A stretch of DNA of 64,000 bases from Amorphophallus konjac (Eukaryota > Streptophyta > Magnoliopsida > Alismatales > Araceae), in assembly GCA_022559845.1 (NCBI GenBank), contig CM040125.1, forward strand, positions 330,591,829 to 330,655,828, read 5' to 3'. The notes below the pieces were generated by a model that saw nothing but the letters and a program-made list of their open reading frames with translations, had not been told where the DNA came from and made no database searches. This document shows positions 12,055 through 24,193 of this stretch, in pieces (positions within the stretch are counted from its first letter, which is position 1; each line of letters opens with the position of its first letter). Both the position numbers and the translations under genes were made by a program.

Positions 12055-13801
12055 TTGCAGCTATGTCTTGAAGCCAGGGGGAGCAAATGGTATTTGGACA
12101 GCGGTTGCTCAAGGCATATGACAGGGGACAAGAAGGTGTTCTCCAAGCTGCAAGAAAAGGAAGGAGGCTCAGTTACTTTTGGTGGAAAAGACAAAGGTAA
12201 AATAATCAGAATTGGAAACATAGGTAAGAATTCTGAAACCTTGATTGAAAATGTTCTTTTGGTGAAAGGATTGAATCATAATTTACTGAGCATAAGTCAG
12301 TTGTGTGACAAGGGATTTAAGATAGTTTTTGATGAAACCCACTGCCTTGTCATGAATAAAATTTCAAATGAAATCAGCTTTATCGGTAAAAGGAATAACA
12401 ATGTGTACACTATTGATCTTGATAATGTTTCATGTAATGATGTGTGTTTGGTGGCTAACAACCATGAGTATGCATGGCTATGGCACCGAAGACTAGGTCA
12501 TGCTAGTTTTGGAGTAATCTCCAAGTTGTCTAGACATGACCTGGTAAATGTTTTTCCAAAATTAAAATTTGAAAGTGACAAAATCTGAGGCTTGCACAAA
12601 AGGCAAGCAAACACGTACTTCTTTCAAAAATAAAAATGTTGTCTCCACCTCTCGGCCTCTAGAACTACTGCATATTGATTTATTTGGTCCCACTAGGATA
12701 TCCAGCCTAGGGGGTAAATCGTTTGGATTTGTAATTGTTGATGATTACTCCAGATTCACATGGGTGTTATTTTTAGCCAATAAAAGTGATGCCTTGACGG
12801 AATTTTGCAGGAAAATCCAAAATGAAAGAGGTTACCATATCACCACCATCCAGAGTGATCATGGTGGTGAATTTGAAAATCATGATTTCAGCATCTTCTG
12901 TGAAGAGCAGGGGTACACACATAATTTTTTGTCACCAAGGACGCCCCAGCAAAATGGAGTAGTGGAGAGGAAAAATAGAATGTTGATAGACATGGCCCGG
13001 ACCATGCTCAGTGAGAACTCACTACCTAAGTACTTTTGGGCTGAGGCGATAAGTGCAGCATGCCACATCATCAACAGGGCAATGGTAAGGCCCATTCTGA
13101 AGAAAACTCCATATGAGCTCTACAAGGGTAAGAAACCAAACATCTCATATCTCAAACCCTTTGAATGCTCTTGTTATATTCTCAACAATGGTAAGTCCAA
13201 CCTGGGTAAGTTTGATGAAAAGAATGACAAAGGAATCTTTTTAGGTTATGCACTTAATTCTAGAGCTTACCGGTTATTCAATAAAAGGACTTTGGTCGTT
13301 GAAGAAAGTCCTCATGTTATTTTTGATGAATCAGAATCAAAACTGACAAATCAAATTTGTTCTACCATGAACGCATATGAAGCTCCTAGGAATTCAACTA
13401 ATGACGGAGCTAAGAATGAGCCATTGAAAGTAACCTCACGCAAGAGTGAAGAAGATGAAGATCCCACACTCGAGACACTGCAAGAACCACAAGTGCAGCA
13501 TCCTGACTTACCTAGCTCTTCCACATTTCTCAAGGATCATCCAGCTGTGAACATCATAGGTAATTTGGAGGATGGGGTAAAAACTAGGTCCTCTCTAAGG
13601 TTGGTAGAAGAGGAAGATTTGATGGCTTTACTTTCACAAGAAAAGCCCAAGGACATTCATGAAGCTCTTCAAAATGAATCCTGGACTCAGGCTATGCATG
13701 AAGAGCTGCACCAATTTGAAATAAACGAGGTGTGGACTCTCATGCCGCGTCCTAAGAGCCATCCCACTATTGGAACCCTTGGGTTTTCAGAAACAAGCTA
13801 A
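12055..13801 (+). pseudogene. copia protease and integrase of element F
   Basis: The aspartic protease motif LDSGCSRHMTG lies at about 12095-12125. The pre-integrase zinc domain (WHRRLGHAS) is near 12481-12510. A shift near 12580 moves the frame to 12569-13801, which carries the integrase core: D in HIDLFGP, D in QSDHGGEF and E in VVERKNR, followed by a copia integrase C-terminal region (GIFLGYALNSRAYRLFNKR). The end reaches the start of the reverse transcriptase (SWTQAMHEELHQFEINEVW) before another shift near 13780. Confidence 0.88.
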
Positions 13802-15177
13802 ATGATGCGGGATTAGTTGTTAGGAATAAGGCCCGGCTTGTAGCCAAGGGGTATAGCCAGGAGATGGGCATTGATTTTGATGAGTCCTTTGCACCGGTTG
13901 CTAGACTTGAAGTAGTCCGGATCTTACTGTCCTACGCTTGCTCTTTGAACTTTAAATTGTTTCAAATGGATGTTAAATCTGCATTTCTTAACAGTTATAT
14001 CAAGGAGGATGTTTTTGTAGAGCAACCTCCAGGTTTTGAAGATTCCAAACATCCACGACATGTGTACAAGCTCCAAAAGGCCTTGTACGGACTAAAACAA
14101 GCACCAAGGGCATGGTATGAACGGCTTACCTCATTTCTGGTTGAAAATGGGTTCAAGAGAGGTAAGGTTTATCAAACACTTTTCACAAGGAAATCAGGTA
14201 AGGACATTTTGGTAGTTCAAGTGTATGTGGATGACATTATTTTGGAGCTACTAACAATGCCTTATGCGATGAATTTGCAAAGATTATGCAAGGAGAATTC
14301 GAGATGAGCTTAATGGGGGAGCTGACTTTTTTTCTTGGATTGCATGTAAAACAAACTTCAGAAGGAATCTTCATCAATCAAGCCAAATATACTATAGAAC
14401 TGCTGAAGAAATACGGGATGGCGGCAGCAAAACCCATATCAACTCCTATGGCCACCACCACAAAGCTGGATAAGGATGAAAATGGTAAAACAGTGGATTC
14501 TACACTATTTTGAGGTATGATCGGATCACTATTGTACCTTACAGCTTGCCACCCTGATATCCAATTCAGTGTATGTCTCTGTGCCCGTTTCTAGTCATGC
14601 CCTAAAGAATCTCATATCAGCTGTTAAACGCATTTTTAGATATCTTATTGGCACAATAGATTTTGGCTTGTGATTTCCTATCGGTAGTTCTTTTGATTTA
14701 ATTGCTTATACCGATGCGGATTATGTCGGGTGCATTATAGATCGTAAAAGTACAAGTGGGTACTGTCAGTTTCTTGGTGGGTGCCTCGTTTCATGGGCCT
14801 CTAAGAAACAACATTCAGTAGCTCTCTAAATGGCTGAGGCTGAATATGTAGCAGCCGGAAGTTGTGGAGCCCAAGTACTTTGGATCAAAAATCAATTGCT
14901 TGATTTGAATGTTGAAGTGGATTGTGTGCCGATCTTATGTGATAATACGAGTGCAATTAATCTATCTAAAAATCCTGTTCAACACTCCAGAACCAAACAC
15001 ATTGACATTCGGCATCATTTTCTGAGAGATCATGTAGGCAAAGGGGTCTTTGAGTTCAAGTTCATTGATGCACTTAACCAACTGGCTGACATCTTCACAA
15101 AACCCCTAAATCAGGATCAATTCAATAAAATTAGGAGAGAACTTGGCATGTGCAAGGGTGAGAGCATACGCTCTTAG
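13690..15177 (+). pseudogene. copia reverse transcriptase and RNase H of element F
   Basis: After a frameshift near 13780 the RT continues with [26 protein letters not shown] and [11 protein letters not shown]. The catalytic YVDD is at about 14224-14235, and the frame shifts again directly after it. RNase H is spread over 14514-15177 with several stops (14511-14513, near 14594 and 14671, 14827-14829), ending with KHIDIRHHFLRDHV. It ends at a TAG near 15175. All catalytic landmarks are recognisable, but no continuous frame remains. Confidence 0.88.
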
Positions 15178-15996
15178 GTCTGCACTAGGTTGATTTCTTT
15201 TGGGTAGATTTTGTGAGATGCATGCATTGTGTGTGTTTTATTTCTATTGTGTATGACAATACCTAGCATGTGTGCTTGTTCTTATATATATATATATTTA
15301 CACACTCTTCCTTGACAAATTCCTAAAACTAAATACTCCTTGACAAATAAACGTGGACTAGTGATCTAGTGTTCTAAGCAGTCTTGAAACAGGGGTTTCC
15401 GTAGTCGACTCTTGCCTGCTATCATTCTTGGGTTAGCAAAAAAAAATAAAAATAAAAATATATATATTAAAAAAAGGAGGAAAATATGTTTTTGAGAAAA
15501 TGGGGGAGTCCACAGGGTCTTGGAGTCCACTTTTATCACTGACGTCGCTGGCTAGACTCTTTTTCTCTCGGGGTCAAAAATGGGGGTTTCTATGCCCCAG
15601 CGGTCGACCGCTGGCTTCGTGCCGGTCGACCGCTAGCGGCGAACCGACCCGATTCAGCCACGTCCGAACCCCATTTTAAGGGGGTTTTCTCTCTCCTTCC
15701 CTCATTCTATTGCATTCCCTTCTCTCTCCCTTACTCCATTCTAACCATAGCACACCTCACTCCCATCTTCTAAGCCCTAAAAACCCCGCATCTCCTCTCT
15801 CCGAACACGATTCGACCGATTGTTCTCCATTTCGGAACAACTCCTCACCGGCGTTCGTGTGCTCGTGTCATCCTTCCCTGAGTTCTAGAGCATGAAGAAG
15901 GTGTTCATAGTCCTCCCCGGTGTCTCTCTCTCCATCCCAAGGTAGAGGTTCTACCTCTCAAGTGGATCATATCTTCAGCGGGTTTCTTAGTCTAAA
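15178..15996 (+). other. post-pol spacer of element F
   Basis: No gene. It holds AT-rich repeats (about 15287-15300 and 15441-15470), two GGTCGACCG palindromes at 15600-15640 and a pyrimidine-rich leader-like stretch at about 15680-15830 before the extra ORF. Confidence 0.6.
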
Positions 15997-17371
15997 ATGG
16001 CACCTAGAAGGAGTGCTCGGCGTCTTCTCCAAGGGGAACCTAGTGCTCAGAGACGTGAAGCTCCGGCCGCACCAGCACCACAAGCTCCATCACCCAGGTT
16101 ACCTCCAAGAACTATCATTGACCCACGTCTTGTCGATTTTGAAGAGATGAATGAAATCTGCCCGACATTTATACAGTTTTCTCAATGCAACCGGGGTGGC
16201 TTGATTTTGTCACTAGATACAACCGGTTCTATCCCTATCTAGTACAATAGTTCTATGGTAATTTGGTTGATAGAAATGGAAGATTGTACACAATGGTTCA
16301 GGGCATTGAGATCCAAATTAATTCTGAACTATTTAATCATGCCCTAGGTGTCTCTTCACATGGTGCAGACATGAATTTTGGGCATGGTGAGGTTGAGGCA
16401 AGTTTCATTGCCATGATGTGTTGTGAGTTTGTACATGGTGTGAGTGACCTAATTGAGCTCAATTCCAACCACTTTCCCGCACTGCAACGGGTTCTCCACC
16501 ATATGTTTACTACACTTATTTATCCCAAGAGCGGCAGCCGAGATGAAGTGACTGAAGTGCACCGATTCCTGTTCTATCATGTTATGAATGGCGAATTAGT
16601 TAATATGGGATGGCTCATGACTCAACTGATAAGTTGATGCCATACACATTTACGGCGATCCCTACCTTATGCTTCTCAACTCACTGGAGTGTTCACTTTT
16701 GTCGGGGTCCCATTAGAGGGTGAGCAGTTTGTTCTGGTCCGCCATGATGACATTTATAATGAGCATAAGATTTTCTTTGATATGGGATATTACCGTGCTG
16801 CAAATGGTGAAATTCATCGTGCTGTCCCAGTTTATGGGGAAGATAATGATAGTGAAGAAGAACAAGAACCGGACCAACAGCAAGATCACCAAGATGCACC
16901 TGCACCAGTCCAGCCTGAAGATGTGCCTTCTCCAGCGGCTCTTCCTCCACCACCACGGTACTTTCATGGGGAGTCTTCCACTCAGGGTGCTGGGCATCCC
17001 ACTTGGGGGGACTATGAGACTCCAGACAGGCGTCTTTTAGGCATGGAAACCCGCATTGACACCTCCCTTGGGCGTTTGGACACTTTTATAGATACCATGA
17101 CTAGACGAATGGACTCTTCACCCACGCTCTGGATGATCTTTCCACCCACATGGCCACTCTCTATGCCAGTCATGAAGATAACCGTGAAGCCTTCCAGCTG
17201 ACAAACCAATCCCTTCTTGTCATCCGTTGCCAGCTTCTTCATCATGATGAAACTCTGCATGACATTGCGGACCATCTCCCTCGTGCTCCTACTCCTACTG
17301 GCTCTCCCCATGTTGATGGTGCCCCGGATGGTGTTCATGGCGAGGAAGTTGAGGATCACCCTACTGTGTAG
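15997..17371 (+). pseudogene. extra ORF downstream of pol in element F
   Basis: ATG at 15997, after a pyrimidine-rich leader, opens a frame with an Ala/Pro/Arg-rich N-terminus (APRRSARRLLQG). It shifts near 16190; the coherent continuation runs through FYGNLVDRNG (with a TAG at about 16250) to 16637, then 16689-17201, then 17150-17371 in another frame. The middle part (LYTMVQGIEIQINSELFNHAL) resembles the 'putative plant transposon protein' family found beside many plant retroelements. The C-terminal half has an acidic Glu/Gln stretch, a Pro-rich stretch and a helical segment. It sits where Sireviruses carry an additional ('env-like') ORF. I see no clear transmembrane segment, so an envelope role is not supported. 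Broken by at least two shifts and one stop. Confidence 0.6.
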
Positions 17372-17948
17372 CGGTTCTCGAGTCACTAGTGTCACTTTTT
17401 TCCACCTTTTGTATCCCTCCCCACTCCTTTTTGCTGATGTCAAAGGGGGAGGAGTAGGCTATTAGGGTTATATATATGCTATTTGTGTTTGCCTTCTTGC
17501 ATGCGTATCTATCTCTTGCATCGTAGTTTGAGCATGTTGGTTGCATTTTGGTTGTATTGCATTAGTGATTTGCATTTAGTGGTTGCATTCCTTCGTATGT
17601 CGAGTCCATTTTCACCTCTTGCATTCACTGTACCCTGTATTGAACTAATGAGAATGAATGGAAGAATGCACTCTTTGAAATTACAAGATTGGCCTTCTCC
17701 TCTCTCACTTCTTTTCAATTTGGAAAATAAGTATTGAATGGCTGGTATGGATATGTTGATTTGTCTGTGTTGGAAGTGATATGAGGTGCTAAAATGGACG
17801 TGTTGAATACTTTCAATTCTTGAGTTCAACGTTTCATATTGATGGATTTCAACTGAATTTCAAATGTGATTGACTTCGTCTTGAAAACTTGCTCAAAGGC
17901 ACTTTGGTTTGAACACGTTAACTTAAATGCCTAGCTTTTGTCATCATC
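17372..17948 (+). other. 3' spacer of element F
   Basis: No gene seen. T-rich, with weakly repeated ttgcat/ttgagt words, leading to the polypurine tract. Confidence 0.5.
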
Positions 17949-17962
17949 AAAAAGGGGGAGAT
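17949..17962 (+). other. polypurine tract of element F
   Basis: AAAAAGGGGGAGAT directly before the 3' LTR, the typical copia plus-strand primer. Confidence 0.88.
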
Positions 17963-19404
17963 TATTGAGCATATCCGAGTGATTTTGATGATAACAAAAC
18001 CCAGGACATTTATCTCTTACGTGCCTTGTATTTGAACAAAGTTTTATGCTCTAAACCATCAAATTTCATTCCTTTTCAACTTAGTGTTCTTGAATCCTTC
18101 CATGTGTTAAATCGAGTCTAAACAAACTTGTAATCAACCATAACTCAAGCCCATTTCAATCATCGAACTTATGGACAGTTTTTGTTGCGGGCTAACACTT
18201 GATTTTTAAAGGTTTGGAGATTGGCAGTCGACCTCTAGACCATTGGAGGTCGACCTGAAATCACAAAACCAAAAGAAGAAGACATGTAAAAATGGCGGTC
18301 GACCGCCAGGACCCTAGCGGTCGACCTATTTTCCAGTAGCCAAATGGCTACAGGAATGCTCCTAGCGGTCGACCGCTGGCCTCTGCAGGTCGACCGCTAG
18401 CCCCGAGCTGCCCATAATTGTTGACTTTTTGTCACTTCGAGAAAAGCCATCCCTCTTGGTATTGTTTAATCTCTAAGCAACCAAACTCTCCAGAAATTGT
18501 GGATCTGGTCTGGGGGAGTCCATGGACCATTCAAAGTCTATATAACATATACAAGAGGATTAAGAAAACCCTAATGCTCAAGGTGGATCAAGGAGGCTAC
18601 CAAAGGGGAAGAGAAGAGAGTTAGCACTGTAGACGTGAACAGTTCTCCGAGAAGAGTTCTTCATCCTTCTTTCTCCATTCTCAGGAAAAGATCAAGCCAT
18701 ATCTGAAGGAGATCAAAGGCCAGACCAAGTGGAGCTCAAGCTGCATCCAAGGAATTCTTCATCAACTAAGGGGGAGCATTAATCAAGCCTTTTCTTTTGT
18801 GTTTTTCATTCTCAATCTTTCTAAGGTTCAAGTGTGGTTATGTTGTATTCCTAAATCATCCGTGTGTGTGTGGATCTTCGCAGATCTGTGTGTGTGTGCA
18901 GTTAAGTTTATTTGTCTTTGTGTGTGTGTGTGTCTGATCTTGTATCTCTTTACAAGATACTGTGTGGATCCTCACGGTTGGTGAGGGGTGGACATAGGTT
19001 GCCACTGTGGCATCCGAACCACCTAAAAATCGCTGTCTCATTGTGGTTTGTTCCTTTTCTCCTATCCCACTTCTGCGCATACTTGTGGATTTAGTTTAAG
19101 TGCTATCTTTAGATCTAGATTAACTGATCACCTTCAAATAGATCCTCAGTATATCAAAAGCTGGATTCGAACTGACAAGGTTACTCTTGTCGGAAAGATA
19201 ACAGTTTGCGTGAGTAAGTCTTCAGATCAGTTAACTCCGCCTAGTACCAAGGGCTGTTGTAGTGATTGCTTTTGATAGCTCTGGTTTATCCTGCACTTAT
19301 CTCTTAGTGTTCTTGCATAATTTTAAAATTGAGTATAACCTTGTTAAAATTGTGATTTCACCTAATTCACCCCCCTCTTGGGTGCCATTGATTGCGAGAC
19401 TTCA
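17963..19404 (+). repeat. 3' LTR of element F
   Basis: 1442 bp, from TATTGAGCAT (the 5' copy has TGTTGAGCAT, so the terminal TG is mutated here) to GAGACTTCA, followed by the target duplicate GCATC. Confidence 0.93.
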
Positions 19405-20047
19405 GCATCGAAGCAGGACAGCGCGCGATGACTACCCGGGTAAGTTAGCAAAGATTTTATTTCAGTTGTTTATGAAATTGAATTAATGAATTAAATGTGA
19501 AACTGATGATTTGTTTAACTGGTTGCAGACCTCAGAGTTACAGGCAGTGCTTACCCAGACTACACTAGTTGGGATGGAGCTGGCTATCCGTGAGCAGCGC
19601 ATTGCGGAGCTCGAGAGGGCCTTGAGGCGGCGAGAGGAGCTACCTCAGGACGTGGAAGAGTTGAGAGTCACCCTCGAGATGGAGCGCAGGGAGCGTGCCC
19701 AGGAGCGAGAGGAGAGCACGGCAGAGCAGACCCGTGACCGGGAGCAGGAGGCAGCACGCGAGCGGGAGCTTACAGACTTGAGGACCCAGCTAGCCGTCAC
19801 TCAGGAGCGGCTACGGTCGACCGAGGAGCGGTTACAGAGAGGCCAGGACCGAGCGAGAGCTACGGGTTACGAGTTTACCAGTTCTACCTTTATAGCGGGT
19901 TCCTCTCTTCGGCAGAGGAGCGAGGCAGTGGAGTAGGCTCGAGCTCTAGCTACTTCTCGGGGGTCCATGCCCCCTCCACGAGTGCCTCGTCGGGACGAGG
20001 ATGGTGAGGTAGAGAGTAGGAGAGAGGAGGGTGGAGGTGAGAGTTGA

Positions 20048-21649
20048 GAGAGACTTACTTGTACCTCTCCACCCTCACACTTGTACTCAGATATTCATTG
20101 ATATATAAAATCTGAAAATTTTGTTACCTGAGTTACTTTGAGCAATTGTGGACTTGCGTACTTGCCTTTGCTTTCACTTTCTTTTGTTGCTTTTCGTTCT
20201 TGTTCGTTCTTGCCCTGCGCCTGTAGTTCACACTTAAACAAACAGATTAATCCATCTGTCCGGCTTGGCCCCTTCCTCAATAAGCAAGGGGTTGCCTCTT
20301 TTTTGACCTTGTTGATGGGTCAAGGGGCCAAGCCTCTAATTAATAAAGGCGGATAATAAAAAATATATAAGGAAATGTAGCATGCAAGCTAGCAGATGTC
20401 AACTTAAAATAAAAAGATGTCCACACAAAGATGCAATCAAGCATATGAGATGGGAAGCAGCCAGCTTAATTTTTCTGTTATTTTTATTTTTTTTCATTTT
20501 TTATTATATTTGAAAAATGACGCCCTCTCAAACGGGCGCTGATTGTGAAATTGACGCCGATGCGGGGGGCGTTTATTAGAAAATTTTTATTTAGTTTCTT
20601 TTATTTATTAAAACTGACGACATTTCCTAGGTCGTGAATCCAATGAAAGACGCCCCTTCATGGGCGTGAATTAATAAAAAACATTTTTTGTTTTTGTTTT
20701 ATTCGAAAATGACGACTTATAGACTGTCGCTACTTTCCTAAATGACGCCCGAAAAAGGGGCGTTAATTATAAAAACATTTTTTTTTGTTTCTTTTGTTTG
20801 AGACTGAGTAGAGCATAGTGTCTTAAACCTTACACAATCACTATCTTAAATTCATTAATCCTTCTTGAATGATTTAACACCGGGTCAACGTGATTAAAGA
20901 CTCATGCTTTTACTCATGTTCTCTCGCGGCCCATCCTTCTTAGTCGGTCTTCGCCATGCTTTGAGCTTATAACCTACCATGGAGGGGGAAGTGAAGAATA
21001 AGTTGAGGAAGCTCACGGGAGATTTTCAAGAATGGGGAAACTTTCCTCCCCTGCCCTAATGCCTATTGGGATTCGGTCTTCGGCTTAGGGAAATTTTGTT
21101 GCTCTTTTTGCCCTCATTTCTGCATGCTTACGACCAGGGTTTTCTCTGCCGGAACTTTGCCCTCTTGACATGCTTTTCTTTTATTTGTAAGTTTCTTTTT
21201 ATTATTTTCTTCAAATTTCTCAACAAAGACCTAATTGTAATTGGGCTTTAAGCATTTTGTTCCCTTTTGGGCCCTGACTTCCACCTACTAGGACGGCGGG
21301 CAGGCTTGGTTAGTGTTCCCTGACTCGTACTCCCTCTCGTGAGCCGAAGAGAAGAGAATTGGTAAAGCTTTTACACTCTTAGTTTGGGTCTGACTTTCCT
21401 CGAATTCTGGGCCGCTCGAGTTTAAGAGTAAAGCGTGTAGTGTGTGCGTGAATTGACTCCAAGGTTAAACCATTAAGACTGAAGAATGAATTAAGGATCT
21501 TGATTTATCGGGTCTTGCGGCCTACGCATTACACTAGCCTGCATTTTTTTAATTTTCTTTTAATTTTTTTTAAAATTTTGTTTACTTTTTTGTTTTCTGT
21601 TTCTTCATTTGTTTGTGTTTTCTGATTTTTTTTCTTTTTTTTGAAAGAC
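20048..21649. other. spacer between the PMD gene and the pol of element D
   Basis: No gene found. AT-rich, with T-rich runs near 20480, 20780 and 21540-21650. It contains the inverted-repeat cluster at 20516-20775. In element D this is the region between the end of pol and the 3' end of the antisense gene. Confidence 0.55.
20516..20775. repeat. short inverted repeats beyond the 3' end of the PMD gene
   Basis: Six arm pairs spaced by AT-rich DNA: tgacgccctctcaaacgggcgc, gacgcc...ggcgt, tgacgac...gtcgtga, gacgccccttcatgggcgt, gacgac...gtcgc and tgacgcccgaaaaaggggcg. Same grammar as the clusters upstream of the PMD gene and in its intron 1. Confidence 0.65.
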
Positions 21650-23599
21650 TTAGGGGTAGTATTGCTTCAAGTAAAGACCATTCCAAGGGTGAGCCAGTTC
21701 TTCTCCTTCAGCATTAATTAGTTTGTAAGCATTGTCAGGGTAAACATCTATTTTTACATACGGCCCTTCCCAGTTTGGTTGAAGTTTCGAACGAGGTCCA
21801 TCGGGTTTTACAAAGCTTCTTTTAATTACCATCTCACCGATTTTGAATTTTCTCTCAGTTACTTTCTTTTGGTAAAAACGTGAAAGCCTGTTTTGGTAAA
21901 TACGCGCATGTTTGGCGGCGGCCAAACGCTTCTCATCTAGGAGTTCCAACTGAGCAAGGAGAGATTTGTGACGCTCATTAATAGGGAGCTCCTTGTCCAA
22001 TTTTACCCATAGAGAAGGGATAGGAATCTCATAAGGGACTACCGCCTCCATTCCATAAGTGAGGGTGAAAGGGGTTTGCCCAGTAGGGGTATGAATGGAA
22101 GTGCGATAGGCCCAAAGAGCTTCAACCAGCTTTTCTGGCCAATCCAAAAATTTATTAGCCTCACACGTTTTCTTGATAATCTTGATCAAAGTTTTGTTGG
22201 TTGCCTCTACTTGACCATTGCCCTGTGGATAATAAGGAGATGAATGATGCAATGCAATACTATACCTGTTGTAGAGGTCCTGAAGCTCCTGAGAGATGAA
22301 TTGCGGTCCATTGTCGGTGATGATGGTACTTGGGATGCCGAATCTTGCAATGATGTTCTTCATTATAAATTTGCATACGGCCGATGCTTTTATCTCCGCG
22401 TATGCTTCCGCTTCCGCCCACTTGGTGAAGTACTCTGTGGCCGTGAGTATAAATGACTTTGGTTTTGTGAGGAGGTTCGAATCACCAAGAGGTCCAATGA
22501 TATCGAAAGCCCACATGGAGAAAGGCCATGGGGAGGACATAGGATGGAGTGAAGAAGCAAGGGAATGAATTTTATCGGCGTGCACTTGGCACTTAACACA
22601 CCTCCGAATGTAGATGGAACAGTCATCTTCTAGAGTGGGCCAATAGAAACCTAGCCTAAGGATCTTCTTAGCAAGCATCTGGTTATTCACATGACCACCA
22701 CATACTCCTGAATGTGCCTCTTCCACGACCTTCCAAGATTCATCATCATCTAGGCACCTTAATAAAACACCGGTGAGACCTCTTCTGTAGAGCACACCTC
22801 CAACTAAAGTGTATCGTTGAGCAACTCTTCGAATGGCTTTCTTCTCTTCCACCGTGGCCTCCTCAGGAAAGGATTGATCCTGGCAATACTTAGCAATCTC
22901 GTAATACCACGGTTTCTCTTCATCATCCAATTCTTCCTCTAAATCTAACAGCATGATCTTCTTATTTTCAATGATTCCGCCTTGCTTAACCTTCTTGAGC
23001 ACCTCCTCCTTAATACTAAGGAAAGCTGGATCCTTAATAGCGGGAGTGAGCCGCCTGTGAACAATGATAGAATGGAAATCCCTTTTGGGAAGGAAAACCA
23101 AAGAAGATGCAAGAGAAGCAAGAGCATCAGCAAAAATGTTCTGATCACGAGGAACATGAATGAAGATTAATTTGGTGAAAAGCTTGGCATAAGCAGAAGT
23201 CAATTCTTGATAGGGTTTAAGTTTAGGATTGAGCGTACGGCACATGGTGAGCACTTGGCAAAGAATAAGCTGACTATCACTTACAATCCGTAATTGGGTA
23301 ACACCGAATTGATGAGCGGCCTCTAGTCCGGCCAAAAGAGCCTCATACTCAGCTATGTTATTTGTTATTAGAAATGCAAGCTGAGAGGCGAGTGGAATAG
23401 TGATACCCTCAGGTGATAGAAGAACAATGCCAATTCCCTTCTCTTTTGAATTCAAAGCTCCATCAAAATGTAACGTCCACATCGAATCGTGCTGATTGAC
23501 GGACATTAGTTCCTCATCTGGAAACTCTGAGCAAACAGGGTCAAATCTAGGGAGGGGATGATGAGCGATGTGTTCTGCTATGGCATAGCCTTTAATCAC
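21650..23599 (-). pseudogene. second (archaeal-like) RNase H and integrase of element D
   Basis: A 649-codon open frame, the longest in the window. Residues ~40-165 form an RNase H of archaeal type (WTLHFDGALNS, NIAEYEALLAGLEAA, VSDSQLI, ADALASLAS), the extra RNase H that marks Tat elements. Residues ~300-350 are the integrase zinc domain ending CVKCQ. The core has D in WAFDIIGP, D in ITDNGPQF and E in NGQVEATNKT. The C-terminus is typical of Tat (KLQPNWEGPYVKI ... HPWNGLYLKQYYP). This segment alone is intact, but it is joined to a broken upstream pol, so I treat it as a remnant. It would be one part of a longer polyprotein; the first codon has no start meaning. Confidence 0.9.
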
Positions 23600-24193
23600 T
23601 TTTTTCTGAATGTAGATGATGTCGAATTGAGAAAGGAAGCTTTGCCATTGTGCTAATCAATCAGTGAGAATGGATTTTTCAAGAAGGAACTTGATTGGAT
23701 TCATACGGGCAATGAGATGAACTTCGTGAGCTAAGAAATAATGCTTAAGTTTCTAAACTACCCGGACTAAAGCAACACAAGTCTTCTCTATGGCTGAGTA
23801 CCTCTACTCACAGGGGTTACGAATCTTTGACAAGTAGTAGGCTGCCCTTTCCTTTCCTTCTTCGTCAAGTTGGGCTAGGACAGCGCCTACAGAGTCATCC
23901 AGGACGGAAATGTAGAGAACAAGCGGCCTGAACTGGCGGCCTCAGGACAGGAGGATTTGAGAGATAATCCTTCAATCCGTCAAAAGCTACCTGACACTTG
24001 TCATCCCAATTAAACTTGACTCCCGGCTTAGTAAGCTCGTAGAACGGCATACATCTTTGTGAATGCTGGGAAACAAATCAGCAAATGAATTGCAACCTCC
24101 CGATCAATCCTCGAACTTCTTTCAAATTCCTGGGAGGAGGTATTTCTCTTATGGCCTTCACCTTGTTGGGATCAATCTCGATACCCCTCTTAC
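23600..24193 (-). pseudogene. remnant of the first RNase H and connection domain of element D
   Basis: Translation in shifting frames still gives Tat-like fragments (pieces of the thumb, and a tail resembling SQFDIIYIQKK before the second RNase H), interrupted by several stops. No domain is complete. Confidence 0.6.

Larger units (their letters stand above)
8731..19404 (+). mobile_element. complete but decayed Ty1/copia retrotransposon, Sirevirus-like (element F)
   Basis: Two ~1.44-kb LTRs flank a 7.8-kb interior with gag, protease, integrase, reverse transcriptase and RNase H in copia order, plus an extra ORF after pol. It is flanked by the 5-bp target duplication GCATC (8726-8730 and 19405-19409). 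Primer site TGGTATCAGAGC and polypurine tract AAAAAGGGGGAGAT are both present. Gag with two separate CX2CX4HX4C knuckles and a coiled coil between them, a post-pol ORF, and an RNase H with DRKSTSG and KNPVQHSRTKHIDIRHH point to the Sirevirus/Maximus group. It sits in a coding exon of the PMD gene. Frameshifts and stops in every coding section make it inactive. Confidence 0.93.
5776..20047 (+). pseudogene. spliced PMD (plant mobile domain) gene, antisense passenger of Tat element D, split by a copia insertion
   Basis: ATG at 5776 in a good context (cccATGGct). Inferred exons: 5776-6192, 6782-7501, 7591-7755, 7858-~8208, 8306-8398, 8478-8618, 8698-8730 continued at 19410-19439, and 19529-20047. 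Nearly all have GT/AG borders and keep phase 0. Exon 1 encodes a Glu/Asp-rich acidic region. Exons 2-4 encode the PMD (SWVQVRVAYYGLPDFQ ... MPWGHMVPSLEDVARITRL, then VWSHLYMPMGRAD). The last exons encode a Glu/Arg-rich coiled coil. In-frame stops: TAG 6124-6126, TAG 8083-8085, TAA 8209-8211, TAG 8487-8489, TAG 19934-19936; coding character continues past each. The border after exon 4 is unclear because the expected donor reads ATAAGG. Its place, antisense and downstream of the D pol, fits the antisense ORFs known in Tat elements. Non-functional as it stands. Confidence 0.82.
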
